Shown here piece after piece: positions 50,900-59,786 of a stretch of DNA of 64,000 bases. Source of the DNA: DASRDU01 sp046331565 (GTDB lineage: Bacteria; Acidobacteriota; Blastocatellia; RBC074); the NCBI GenBank assembly GCA_046331565.1, contig JAXLQP010000001.1, positions 2,914,001 to 2,978,000 of the forward strand, written 5' to 3'. Under the pieces are notes generated by a model. The model did not search any database. It saw only the letters and a list, made by a program, of their open reading frames with translations, and had not been told where the DNA came from. Within the stretch, counting starts at the first letter, position 1; each line of letters begins with the position of its first letter. Position numbers and translations under genes: made by a program.

Positions 50900-53545
50900 T
50901 TACCTGATACTGACGCGCACGGTGTTGGCGATTTTGCCATCAACCGTCAGCACCAGATCCGTTTCGCCCCTGCCAGCGAGCGCACGCGGGATCAGCACAT
51001 TGATCTGATCCAGCCCGACGTACTGGCCCTGTGCGCCAGCGTAATCCACCGTCGCCGCCTGCCCGCCGATGCTCACACTCACCTTGCCGAGGTCAGTGCG
51101 CCCGCGCACTCCGGTGCCGAACAGGGCGATATACACGCGATCTGTGGTCGGCCCCACATCAATCGGAGTCGGCACATACTTTCCGGTGCCGTCCTTTTGC
51201 CCGACTGGTTCATAGGCTGTCGCGCCGCCCGCGCTGATTCGCAATACCAGGGCAGCCGGAACGCCTGCGCCATCCTGATTCAGAGTAAACAGCCCAGGCG
51301 CCACACTGGAAACAGTGACATTGCCACTGGCCACAGTCGCGCCGCCGACACTTGTGACCGTGACCATCGCCGTGCCGGGCGCGGTGCCAGGCGGGATCTG
51401 ATAGTTCACCTGTGTCGGCGAAACATAAAACAATCCGGCGCTGCGTTCGACACCTGCGCTGTCTTTGACTTTGACCTGAATATCACCGAGCGTCGTCGGC
51501 AGCGGAATCGTCGCAGCGGATTCGGTAAAGATCGTCATCCCGCTGCCGAAGGCTGAAGCGATGCCTTCCGGTGTTGCCGAATCAGCCACGTATGTCGCGG
51601 CTGAAACCGTTGTCTGCGGAGTGATGATGAACCCGGTTCCTGTCCACACATCCCGCGAACCATTGACGCTGAAAATTTTGCTGCCGATGGCGGCGATGGC
51701 AATGACATCGTAGTTCGTAAAATTGATCGTGTTGGCGTTCAGCTTGGTGTAGCTCTGACCGCCATCGGTGGAAAGGCAGACATCAAAGGTTGAATTACCC
51801 AGCCCGTTTTTGCCGCCTTCAGTGATAATCAGCAGGTTCTTCCCGTCGTAAAGCAGATTGCCCGCAAGCGGCGGATTAGTGATGCCCGCAACAGTGGCTG
51901 TGACTTTCGTCCACGTCTGTCCTTCATCGGTACTCTTATAAACGCCACCCTGCGTGCTGTTGCGAAGAATCACAAAAATCGCGCCTCCGCTGGCAGCAAT
52001 GCTGCTGAAGGAACTGGTATTCGATGAAACAACCGGCGCGGGCAATCCGGTGGTCGTGATTTTTGTCCACGTCGTGCCGTTGTCGGTTGATTTATTGACC
52101 GCACCATCGCGGTCGAACCGGAGCAGGTTAGCGCCCACCGCAATCATTCCATCAGGGTTGCGCAGGACGCCGCCGGGAATCTCAGTCCAGTTTGATCCGC
52201 TGTCGAGCGAGCGATAAAACCGGCTTGAGGCATAAGTGAAAACGGTTTCGCCCTTCGCAAATACCCAGACACATCCTGAGGCCGGGGCGATGCCGTTATT
52301 CGCTGTCTGCCAGGTGCTGCCCTGATCATCGCTGCGCCAGACCGCGCCATCAGAGGCCATGAAGATGTATTTTGATCCGGCGGCCAGTTGCGTTCCGTTC
52401 TGCACGGCAATGTTCAGCCTGGCTCCGGCAGGCGTTTTGTCTTCCCAGGACAGGCCGAAATTTACCGAGCGCAGCAGTTTGTTATTGCTGTTGACGAATA
52501 AGGTATTCCCGAACGCATAAAGTTGCAGCGTGGCAGTGATCCCGGCCAGGCTGGTCAGATTCTCCCAGTATCCGCCCGTCGGCGCTGGCGGCAGCGTGTC
52601 AAGCTGCGTTCCCAGATAAACTTTCCCCGTCAGCGTGCCCACCAGAACCAGCCCCGGCCTGGCAAAAATCGTGGAAATAAAACTGGTCGGCGTGGTCGCG
52701 CTGGTCCAGTAATACCCTTCATTCGGTGAATATTTGATGTCTTCTGTGCCTGAAGTATCGCGGACAAAAATCCGGCTGCCGCTGACGGCAGGTTTCGAGG
52801 CGGCTGAAAGCGGATAAAGATTCGTCCTGATCCAGTTCGCGCCCTTGTCACGCGAACGATAAAGACCATCTGTGAAACTCGCATAAAACGTATTACCGCT
52901 GGCCGTGACACCGCTGCACGTTCCGGCTTTGACGCTGGCCCAAGTCACGCCGTTATCAGTCGAGCGATACAACCCGGCCAGATCAGAAGCCACCACCAGC
53001 GCGCCATCAACCGCCGCAAAACTGGTGATGCCGTTCAGCGTGCTGAGTTGAAACAGTTGCGTCCACGTCGCGCCCTCATCGGTGGAACGATAGACGCGCC
53101 CGCCGTTCGGAGCCGCCGCCGTTGTCGTCGCATACAAAACATTGTTGTAAACACCAGGCGAATTCGCGCCAATCAGATCACTGACCTTCGTCCACGATTG
53201 CCCGTCACTGGTTGAAACCGCAACCGCGTTCGAGCCAGCCACAAAAACCTTTGTGCCCAGCACGGCAAATCCGGTCGGAGCCGTAATTGTGTTGCCGGTG
53301 TTTGATTCAACCCACGTATTGCCGCCATCGGTCGAGCGATGAATTTTTCCGCCTGCGCTCATCAGCAGCGACTTTCCGGTATCGAAAAAAGCGAGAACAC
53401 CCGAAGAATATGTGCCAACATCTTTCCAGTTGATGGCCTGGACTGCGGGCAAAGCGTCGGGACTGGTCTGAGCAACGCTGCCCGTCACCATCAGGCACAG
53501 CCACAGAAGGCTGAGCGCCACGCCGGTTATCTGCTGTTTCGTCAT
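50900..53545 (-). CDS. Secreted BNR/photosystem-stability-like repeat protein with TIGR03437-type C-terminus
   Basis: The 881-residue product has a signal peptide (ITGVALSLLWLCLMVTGSVAQ). The middle has many Ser/Thr-Asp-box repeats of the sortilin/BNR type (STDGGNTWVES, STDEGATWTQL, STDNGVTWASV, STDNGTTWTKI), a beta-propeller. The last 220 residues (starting near GIASAFGSGMTIFTE) match the TIGR03437 C-terminal domain, with VSPTQVNYQIPPGTAPG and VGLDQINVLIPRALAGRGE, an Acidobacteria-enriched secreted-protein domain of unknown role. It is probably extracellular; function unknown. Its terminator lies in the gap after its stop. Confidence 0.85.
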   Translation of the reverse strand: MTKQQITGVALSLLWLCLMVTGSVAQTSPDALPAVQAINWKDVGTYSSGVLAFFDTGKSLLMSAGGKIHRSTDGGNTWVESNTGNTITAPTGFAVLGTKVFVAGSNAVAVSTSDGQSWTKVSDLIGANSPGVYNNVLYATTTAAAPNGGRVYRSTDEGATWTQLFQLSTLNGITSFAAVDGALVVASDLAGLYRSTDNGVTWASVKAGTCSGVTASGNTFYASFTDGLYRSRDKGANWIRTNLYPLSAASKPAVSGSRIFVRDTSGTEDIKYSPNEGYYWTSATTPTSFISTIFARPGLVLVGTLTGKVYLGTQLDTLPPAPTGGYWENLTSLAGITATLQLYAFGNTLFVNSNNKLLRSVNFGLSWEDKTPAGARLNIAVQNGTQLAAGSKYIFMASDGAVWRSDDQGSTWQTANNGIAPASGCVWVFAKGETVFTYASSRFYRSLDSGSNWTEIPGGVLRNPDGMIAVGANLLRFDRDGAVNKSTDNGTTWTKITTTGLPAPVVSSNTSSFSSIAASGGAIFVILRNSTQGGVYKSTDEGQTWTKVTATVAGITNPPLAGNLLYDGKNLLIITEGGKNGLGNSTFDVCLSTDGGQSYTKLNANTINFTNYDVIAIAAIGSKIFSVNGSRDVWTGTGFIITPQTTVSAATYVADSATPEGIASAFGSGMTIFTESAATIPLPTTLGDIQVKVKDSAGVERSAGLFYVSPTQVNYQIPPGTAPGTAMVTVTSVGGATVASGNVTVSSVAPGLFTLNQDGAGVPAALVLRISAGGATAYEPVGQKDGTGKYVPTPIDVGPTTDRVYIALFGTGVRGRTDLGKVSVSIGGQAATVDYAGAQGQYVGLDQINVLIPRALAGRGETDLVLTVDGKIANTVRVSIR

Positions 53546-53652
53546 AAAAAAATACCTCCCCTGTTGATTCGTTACAGTGTGTCAGCCTGAAATCCGAGGT
53601 TGCTCAATACGCAGCAAAACCAGCGAAAAGGTGTCAGCGAAAAAGTATTTTT

Positions 53653-53681
53653 TTGGCAATCGGGGGCAGGCCAGCTAAAAT
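53653..53681 (+). promoter_or_regulatory. Sigma70-type promoter for ECF sigma factor gene
   Basis: TTGGCA (53653-53658) and TAAAAT (53676-53681) are separated by 17 bases; each matches the consensus at 5 of 6 positions. The start of transcription would be near 53688, leaving a leader of about 75 bases before the ATG at 53765. It supports a later start than the open frame alone would permit. Confidence 0.55.
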
Positions 53682-53764
53682 GTCACTTCTTCAAACTGTT
53701 ACTGCCCCGCATCCTTCATCCCCCCTCTCCGGGTTCAGGACTTGCCCGACCAGACAGTTCGGAT

Positions 53765-54322
53765 ATGGCATCAGCTTCCACAATCACAGACCTGCTGCAC
53801 GAAATTGAGGCGGGCAACAGAGCCGCACTCGATGAGTTGTTTCCGCTGGTTTACGAAGAATTGCGACGGCTGGCGAGCAGTTATTTACGCGGCGAACGCA
53901 GCAATCACACCCTGCAGGCAACGGCGCTGGTTCACGAGGCCTGGCTGCGAATGGTCAATCAGCGCGAAGCTGACTGGCATAATCGCGCGCAGTTTTTCGG
54001 CCTCGCCGCACAAATGATGCGGCGCATTCTGGTCAACTATGCGAACCAGCACCACGCCCAAAAGCGCGGCGGGTACGAAACACGCCTCGCGCTGGATGAA
54101 GCGATTGGTTTTGCCGCGACGAAAGAGATTGATGTGCAGGCGCTGGATGCTGCGTTGCAGACACTGGCAGAAATTGACGAGGCCCAGAGCCGCATCGTTG
54201 AGCTGCGTTTTTTTGGCGGCCTGACCGTCGCAGAAGTCGCCGAAGTCATGCAGGTTTCTCCCGAAACCATCAAACGAAAATGGCGCGCGGCCAAAGCCTT
54301 TTTGTTCACACAACTCAGGTGA
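53765..54322 (+). CDS. ECF-like RNA polymerase sigma factor
   Basis: The 185-residue protein has sigma region 2 (LFPLVYEELRRLASSYLRGE, ATALVHEAWLRM, AQMMRRILVNYA) and region 4 with a helix-turn-helix (LTVAEVAEVMQVSPETIKRKW). It belongs to the ECF-like (Sigma70_ECF, Planctomycetes/Acidobacteria type) group, with the characteristic YEELRRLA and LQATALVHEAWLR. It is followed at 96 bases by a Ser/Thr kinase, the usual partner of this group. The ATG at 53765 is chosen from promoter position and family length. Confidence 0.9.
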   Translation: MASASTITDLLHEIEAGNRAALDELFPLVYEELRRLASSYLRGERSNHTLQATALVHEAWLRMVNQREADWHNRAQFFGLAAQMMRRILVNYANQHHAQKRGGYETRLALDEAIGFAATKEIDVQALDAALQTLAEIDEAQSRIVELRFFGGLTVAEVAEVMQVSPETIKRKWRAAKAFLFTQLR

Positions 54323-54418
54323 AAGAAAAATCAGCAGGCAAAAGGTCGGCACCTTTTCTCTTTTTCAGATTGAAGCCTTGTTCCGCATCCCGCTTTTGAC
54401 TTTTGATTTTGTTTTTTT

Positions 54419-56836
54419 ATGTCTTCGTTTTCCGATCCTGATCGCTGGCGACGCGCGATGGAGATATTCAATCAGGCGGTTGAGCTTTCGACCGGCGCGC
54501 GCGAATCGTTTGTGCTGACCAGTTGTGGCGCAGACGAAGCCCTGCGTCAGCAGGTCGCCCAACTGCTCGCCTCAGATCAGCAGGCCGACAAATTTCTGGA
54601 AGAATCACCGATTCGCTTTGCAGCGAACGAACCCGTGCGCGCCGGAGAGATGATCGGCGCTTACCGCGTGGTGCGTGAAATCGGGCGCGGCGGAATGGGT
54701 GCGGTTTATCTGGCCGAACGCGCGGACGGAGAGTTCGCGCAGCAGGTCGCCATCAAAATCATTCATCCGGCTCTGGAGCAGCAGCAGGACTGGCCGGAAG
54801 TTCTGCGCCGCTTTCAGTCAGAGCGGCAGATTCTCGCCACGCTGAACCATCCGAACATTGCGCGACTCATTGATGGCGGGACGCTGCCGGATGGTCGCCC
54901 GTACTTTGCGATGGAATACGTGTCCGGCCACACGATTGAGGTGTTCTGCCGACAAAGGAATCTGAGCGCAAACGAGCGCCTGACATTATTTCAGACCGTC
55001 TGTCACGCCGTGCATTACGCGCATCAGCGCCTCGTGATTCACCGTGATCTGAAACCATCGAACATTCTCGTGACTGATGACGGCACGGTGAAGTTACTGG
55101 ATTTCGGCATTGCGCGTCTGTACGACGCCGGTTCCGGCCACGCCACCATCACCGCGCTCAGACCGCTCACGCCCGCTTACGCCAGCCCTGAGCAGTTGCG
55201 CAGCGAACCGATCACCATGGCAAGCGATGTTTACAGCCTCGGCGTGATTCTTTATGAACTGCTGGCCGGTCAGCATCCTTATGATTCGCTGCGACACAAC
55301 CTGCCGGAACTGATTCGCGCGATCAATGAAGCGGAGCCGCTGAAACCGAGCCTGGCGGCGCAAACGCCGTCAGAAAAACCGATCAGTCATTTGCTGACTG
55401 CAACCTGGCGGCTGGGCGGCGACACAGACAGAATCGTACTCAGGGCTTTGCACAAGGAACCGGCGCGGCGTTACAGCTCAGCCGAAAATCTGGCCGCCGA
55501 CATTCATCGTTATTTGTCGGGCCTGCCTGTGACCGCCCGCCCTGACACGCTCTGGTATCGCACGACAAAATTTCTGCAACGCAATCGCGCCTTGTCCGCA
55601 GTTTTGCTGTTACTGCTTGTGTCGCTGGTTTTCGGCACGGTGAGCAGCTATCGCCAGGCCGCCCGCGCCAGTCAGCAGCGACAAATTGCCGAGCGTCGGT
55701 TCAATCAGGTGCGGGCATTGGCCAGTTCGTTCGTGTTCAGGTATCACGATGAAATTGCCGGTTTGCCTGGCGCGACGCGGGTGCGCGCAATGCTGGTGCA
55801 GGATGCCACGAATTATCTGGATCAACTGGCGAGCGAAGCCGGTAACGATGCGGCGCTGATACGTGAACTGGCGCTCGCTTATCAAAAGCTCGGTGACGTG
55901 CAGGGCCGCGCTTACGACGCGAATCTGGGAGATTCTGCCGGAGCGTTGCAGAGCTATCAGAAAGCAGTTGCGCTGCTCGAATCGTTGCGCGATCAGCAGG
56001 CGGTCACGCAGGCTGAGGTGCTTGAAAGTCTGCTCACCTGCTACCACCGGCTCAGTTCGCTGCTCGCCCGCCTCAGTCGGTTTACCGAAACGACGCAGGT
56101 CACACTAAAGGCGCTGACGACCGCAGAAAGACTGGCGGCGCTTGAACCGGACAATCGGGCGTATGAACTAAAGCTGGCTGAAGCCTGTCTGGAATGGGGT
56201 GACAAGGGCGAAAGCGAAACCTCCGGGAAGCTGACGAATTATTCACGCAGCCTGCAACTGGCGCAAAGACTGTCAGCCGCCGCCCCGGACAATCCGGCCG
56301 TTCTGACCGCCGTCATTCGCGCCGAAGATCGCATCGGACGCCTCTATTTACGCCTCGGTCATGAAAATTGTCAGGACAAAAAAGCCGCACAAATTTTCTG
56401 GCAGAATGCGCTGCTCCACTGTCGCGCGCTGCTCAGCCTGACCGAAAAACGCGCCGCCCTGGAACCTGAAAATTACATCGCCCGTCGCTCCGTCATCGTC
56501 GCTCAGGTGAACCTCAGCGAAGCCCTGCGCGCCAGTAATCAGCCTGACGAAGCACTCAGCCACGCCAGTAAAGCACTCCTCGCCATGCAACAAATCGTCG
56601 CCTCCGACCTGCACAATGTCGAAGCCCGGACTGATCTTGCTGAAGTTCTGCAAGCCGCAGGCGATTGTGATCTGGCCGCCGGAAAGACCTCATCGGCGCA
56701 GGAAAAACTCCAGGCCGCGCAAAAAATTCTGGCAGACCTGACGGCCCGCGATCCCGGAAATGAAGAACTCAAAACCCTGCTGAAAAAGGTGCGGGCAAAA
56801 ACAGAAAATCCGCAACCGAAAAAAAGCCGGTGCTGA
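54419..56836 (+). CDS. Ser/Thr protein kinase with membrane helix and helical C-terminal domain, ECF partner
   Basis: The 805-residue protein has an N-terminal helical 80-residue segment (SDPDRWRRAMEIFNQAVEL) typical of ECF-linked kinases, then a PknB kinase: Gly-loop GRGGMGAVY (89-97), K113, HRDLKPSN (D210), DFG (228-230), YASPEQLRSE. A membrane helix follows (about 390-412). The long C-terminal part has TPR-like helices (SAGALQSYQKAVALLESL, KAALTTAERLAALEPDN). The usual reading is that the kinase regulates its linked sigma factor in response to an external signal; this is inference here. Confidence 0.92.
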   Translation: MSSFSDPDRWRRAMEIFNQAVELSTGARESFVLTSCGADEALRQQVAQLLASDQQADKFLEESPIRFAANEPVRAGEMIGAYRVVREIGRGGMGAVYLAERADGEFAQQVAIKIIHPALEQQQDWPEVLRRFQSERQILATLNHPNIARLIDGGTLPDGRPYFAMEYVSGHTIEVFCRQRNLSANERLTLFQTVCHAVHYAHQRLVIHRDLKPSNILVTDDGTVKLLDFGIARLYDAGSGHATITALRPLTPAYASPEQLRSEPITMASDVYSLGVILYELLAGQHPYDSLRHNLPELIRAINEAEPLKPSLAAQTPSEKPISHLLTATWRLGGDTDRIVLRALHKEPARRYSSAENLAADIHRYLSGLPVTARPDTLWYRTTKFLQRNRALSAVLLLLLVSLVFGTVSSYRQAARASQQRQIAERRFNQVRALASSFVFRYHDEIAGLPGATRVRAMLVQDATNYLDQLASEAGNDAALIRELALAYQKLGDVQGRAYDANLGDSAGALQSYQKAVALLESLRDQQAVTQAEVLESLLTCYHRLSSLLARLSRFTETTQVTLKALTTAERLAALEPDNRAYELKLAEACLEWGDKGESETSGKLTNYSRSLQLAQRLSAAAPDNPAVLTAVIRAEDRIGRLYLRLGHENCQDKKAAQIFWQNALLHCRALLSLTEKRAALEPENYIARRSVIVAQVNLSEALRASNQPDEALSHASKALLAMQQIVASDLHNVEARTDLAEVLQAAGDCDLAAGKTSSAQEKLQAAQKILADLTARDPGNEELKTLLKKVRAKTENPQPKKSRC

Positions 56837-56977
56837 AAGCCCGCACAGAACACTCCCGATTTCCCCGGCGATGGAACGCCACCCCCGCGAGTAAACCTCA
56901 GGCGGATTTCTGCCGATATGGAGGCTGACAAAGTTTCGACTCCTCTCCGGGGAAGAAACCCCAACCGGGAGCTTGTC

Positions 56978-57445
56978 ATGAAAAGCCTTTATTTAATCCT
57001 GTGCTGGTTCTGCCTGCTGCTGGTCGCCTGTGAAAACAAGCCGCAAAAGCCTGCTGTTTCTCATCCGGTCAGATTCACGGTCAGCGCCTCGCGCGTCTTT
57101 GCCGATGGCACGGCTTATGATCTGGTCATTGCCGGGCAGTTTGTCAAAGACAGCGTGAACGCTTCATTACGCGGCGAAATCAACGGAGACAAGGTCAATC
57201 AGATGTTCACCCTCGAAGGCAAACAGGCTGAACGCTGGCAGGCCATTGTGTCCCGCACCGGTTTTCTGAACTCTGAAGAAACCGGCTCGCGGGTTGAGGC
57301 TGGCGGCACGATGGAAGTTCATCTTTACGGGAAGGGTGATGAGGAAGGAGCGGGCGAACCCGCCAATCCAGGCGAATGGCGCAAGCTGATTATCGAAGCG
57401 ATGAAAATCGCGCAGACTCAGGAATCCGATCTGCCCGGCAACTGA
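56978..57445 (+). CDS. Small lipoprotein, function unknown
   Basis: The 155-residue product has a clear lipoprotein signal (SLYLILCWFCLLLVAC, lipobox LVAC). The mature part is polar and beta-like (VRFTVSASRVFADGTAYDLVIAGQFV), with no known family. The ATG at 56978 follows GGGAGCTTGTC. It lies 141 bases after the kinase gene in the same direction and converges with the VWA gene. Confidence 0.72.
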   Translation: MKSLYLILCWFCLLLVACENKPQKPAVSHPVRFTVSASRVFADGTAYDLVIAGQFVKDSVNASLRGEINGDKVNQMFTLEGKQAERWQAIVSRTGFLNSEETGSRVEAGGTMEVHLYGKGDEEGAGEPANPGEWRKLIIEAMKIAQTQESDLPGN

Positions 57446-57501
57446 CGCAGCGGCAACGATCAAAAAGTCTTCCCGCCAGTGGCGCAGCCTCCTCTCTGCG
57501 C

Positions 57502-57545
57502 CGCTGCGCCGCTGCGTGAGGTTGATTTCACGCAGCGGCGCAGCG
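57502..57545. repeat. 18-bp GC-rich inverted repeat between converging genes
   Basis: The arms 57502-57519 and 57528-57545 form an 18-bp stem with core CTGCGCCGCTGCG and an 8-base loop; partial pairing continues outside. Without T-runs on either side it may be a transcript-end barrier shared by the converging genes, or a member of a dispersed palindrome family. Confidence 0.65.
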
Positions 57546-57576
57546 CAGGCAGAGGCTCAGTATTTTGTGACGGGAT

Positions 57577-58869
57577 TCAGCTCGACTTTCCGGTGCGGCG
57601 CAGCGAATGACGCTGATACAACATGCGTTTTCGCGTACCTGCCGCAGCTTGCGGGCCTTCCTCAATGACCCTTGCCATTTGTGCCAGTTCGGATGAATCC
57701 TTCAGCATGTCGTCATCATCCATCTTTGACCCCGCATCCCTCAGAGCCGCGCTGGCACAGAACACTAAATGCCGCGCCCTGCGGTAATCTCCGACATCCA
57801 TAAAACCAATCGCTTCGCGGCGCGCCCTGGCCGAAAGGAGCATCTGCACGGCTTTGGTCAGGCGCGCATCAACCGGCAATTGCTCAACCGCTGCTGCTGC
57901 GTCGAATTCGATCATCACCGGCTGAGTGACTGCCTCGCGGCGACCAGTCACTTTTTCCACCGGAGTCTTTTCGCCATCGCTCATCTGCGGATTCCACGCC
58001 AGCCGCAGGTCAAGAAGATGTTTTCTTTCACCGACTCGTCCGGCTGGCAGACTGAGCCGCACGACAACTTCAATCGGCTGGCCGAGAATCAGGTTGGGCA
58101 GTTTGTAGCGGCCCGTGTGCGTGACCTCGAAATCGTTCAGCACATCGCTCACGCGCACGCCGTCGGCGGGACTGAAGCCGAGGCTGACCGTGTGCCCGAC
58201 CTGCGCGGTCAGGCCTTCAAGTTCGGTGGCAAAGATGCGTTCCATTTCAGCGGCCTCTCTGACGTGCCACGCATTGCCGCGTCCGGCTTCGGCCATCGGA
58301 ATCAGCAGGTCTTCCTTGAAATCATCACCGATGCCGATGGTTGTCGTACTGACGCCGCGCGCGGCAAGTTCGCCAGCCTGACTGATGATCCGGTCACTTC
58401 TGGTTTCGCCCACGTTGGCCAGCCCGTCCGTGACCAGAATCACACGATTGATGGCTTCGGGATTGAGATGCTGGCTGACTTCGATGCCGCCGCGCACCCA
58501 GGCTTCGTGCAGCGCCGTTGACCCTCCTGCTTCAACGCCCCTGACGCGTTCCCTGATCGCCTGCTTGTCAGTGACCTGCTGGCAGGGCACGCACAACTTA
58601 ACAACCTGATCAAAAATAATCACGCTGACCCGGTCATCCGGCAGCAACTGATCCACACAGTAACAAACGGCCTCCCGCGCCCGCCGGATTTTTTCGCCGC
58701 CCATGCTGCCTGATCTGTCCATCACCAGGCTCAGGTTGAATGGCGCACGTCGCCGCCGGATGTCCACTTCCGGCGGTAGAATGCGAATCAGCAGATCCGC
58801 AATCTGTTCCTGCCCGGCCACAAACAGGGGACGTTCAGTAATAATTTCAATCGTCGGTACAGATGGCAT
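57577..58869 (-). CDS. von Willebrand factor A domain protein
   Basis: The 430-residue protein has a VWA domain (about residues 45-215) with an intact MIDAS: DRSGSMGG (about 51-58), the Thr site near GSTALHEAW and TDGLANVGE. It is a metal-dependent protein-interaction fold. The C-terminal part contains a beta region (HTVSLGFSPADGVRVSDVLND) and helical stretches. There is no signal peptide, so it is probably cytoplasmic. It starts 9 bases after the MerR-like gene, so the two are an operon. Confidence 0.86.
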   Translation of the reverse strand: MPSVPTIEIITERPLFVAGQEQIADLLIRILPPEVDIRRRRAPFNLSLVMDRSGSMGGEKIRRAREAVCYCVDQLLPDDRVSVIIFDQVVKLCVPCQQVTDKQAIRERVRGVEAGGSTALHEAWVRGGIEVSQHLNPEAINRVILVTDGLANVGETRSDRIISQAGELAARGVSTTTIGIGDDFKEDLLIPMAEAGRGNAWHVREAAEMERIFATELEGLTAQVGHTVSLGFSPADGVRVSDVLNDFEVTHTGRYKLPNLILGQPIEVVVRLSLPAGRVGERKHLLDLRLAWNPQMSDGEKTPVEKVTGRREAVTQPVMIEFDAAAAVEQLPVDARLTKAVQMLLSARARREAIGFMDVGDYRRARHLVFCASAALRDAGSKMDDDDMLKDSSELAQMARVIEEGPQAAAGTRKRMLYQRHSLRRTGKSS

Positions 58870-58878
58870 TCAATAACC

Positions 58879-59538
58879 TCACTTTCCTGCCTTCGGCAAA
58901 ACAGCTTCAATCAGATTGATGATGCGGCGAGCCAGCGCTTGCCGGGCTGAAGTTTCATCCGGCAACTGGTAATCCATCTGCAGATGAATTTCCAGCCCTG
59001 GTTCAACCTCAAGGCGCGTCCACATCGGCCTGGGCGGCGGCAGAGCTGAATAAGAAACCGGACTCTGCTTTGACCTGTTGGGTTCGACGCGGGCAGGCGG
59101 CGGCAGCAGCGATTCCAGATAATCGAGCGCGTCATTTCTGATCCGCCCGCTGGCGCGTTTTTCCTCGATGCCGAGCCAGGCTTCCAGCTCCTTTTCGCTG
59201 CGACCGTCAAGCAGTTCCCTGATCTTGCGAATCGGCAGGTGATCGGCCTGTAGCCGCTTGATCATGACCAGTTGCAGCAGGTGCAGCCACCCGTACAGCG
59301 ATGCCGTGCCCTGCCTGCCAATGGCCGGAGACAACAGCCCTTCGGTCAGGTAATACCGCACCATTCGTTCATCGGGGACTTCGCTGACCGTGCCGCGCTC
59401 CTGCGCCGGAACGTAAACATCAATCAGCCGCGCCGCCGCCGCCGCCAGTTCCGTCACCCCGACATACTGCCGTTGACGCAATTCCTTCAGACTTTCCCGC
59501 ATGGCCCGGATGCTAATCTCGTCACTCAGAATTGTCAA
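58879..59538 (-). CDS. MerR-like DNA-binding regulator
   Basis: The 219-residue protein has a MerR-type HTH region near residues 55-115: VPDERMVRYYLTEGLLSPAIG, then GWLHLLQLVMIKRLQADHLPIRKIRELL. An Arg/Pro-rich linker and a C-terminal part (EIHLQMDYQLP, ending VLPKAGK) follow; the effector is not evident, and no Cys pair for metal sensing is seen. It sits just upstream of the VWA gene, so it may regulate it. The start could be the ATG at 59538 or the one 12 codons later. Confidence 0.8.
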   Translation of the reverse strand: MTILSDEISIRAMRESLKELRQRQYVGVTELAAAAARLIDVYVPAQERGTVSEVPDERMVRYYLTEGLLSPAIGRQGTASLYGWLHLLQLVMIKRLQADHLPIRKIRELLDGRSEKELEAWLGIEEKRASGRIRNDALDYLESLLPPPARVEPNRSKQSPVSYSALPPPRPMWTRLEVEPGLEIHLQMDYQLPDETSARQALARRIINLIEAVLPKAGK

Positions 59539-59597
59539 CAGTAATTACTGTCGAAAGCCAAAGATTTTCAATCGCACAGACCACATTCACCAGAGAG

Positions 59598-59686
59598 GAG
59601 GGGGATGGGGGATGGAGATTGGGGGTTGGGGGTTGGGGATTGGGGACGGGCTTGTTTCCATCCCCTGTCCCCATCCCCTATCCCCC
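59598..59686 (+). repeat. G-rich dispersed repeat, copy 2
   Basis: The plus strand has runs of GGGGGATG, GGGGGTTG and GGGGATT units, then a TTGTTTCCATCCCCTGTCC core and C-rich units (CCATCCCC). It is an imperfect inverted repeat, and a relative of 42581-42646 in opposite orientation. The next 60 bases carry a TTTGCGGTGAATTTCCC motif also seen, degenerate, near the other copy. It separates the MerR-like gene from the ABC exporter gene. Confidence 0.75.
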
Positions 59687-59786
59687 GCTCTGTGACCCTT
59701 TGTGTCCTTTGCGGTGAATTTCCCTGTCCCAGGCTCTCGTGTTTTGCTTTGTGTGCTTTGTCTCTTTGCGTTTGAAATGATCTGAC

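Noticed and set aside
53600..53764. N-terminal extension of the ECF sigma factor
   Set aside because: The extension contains the promoter (53653-53681) and has no sigma-factor homology; the ATG at 53765 fits family length.
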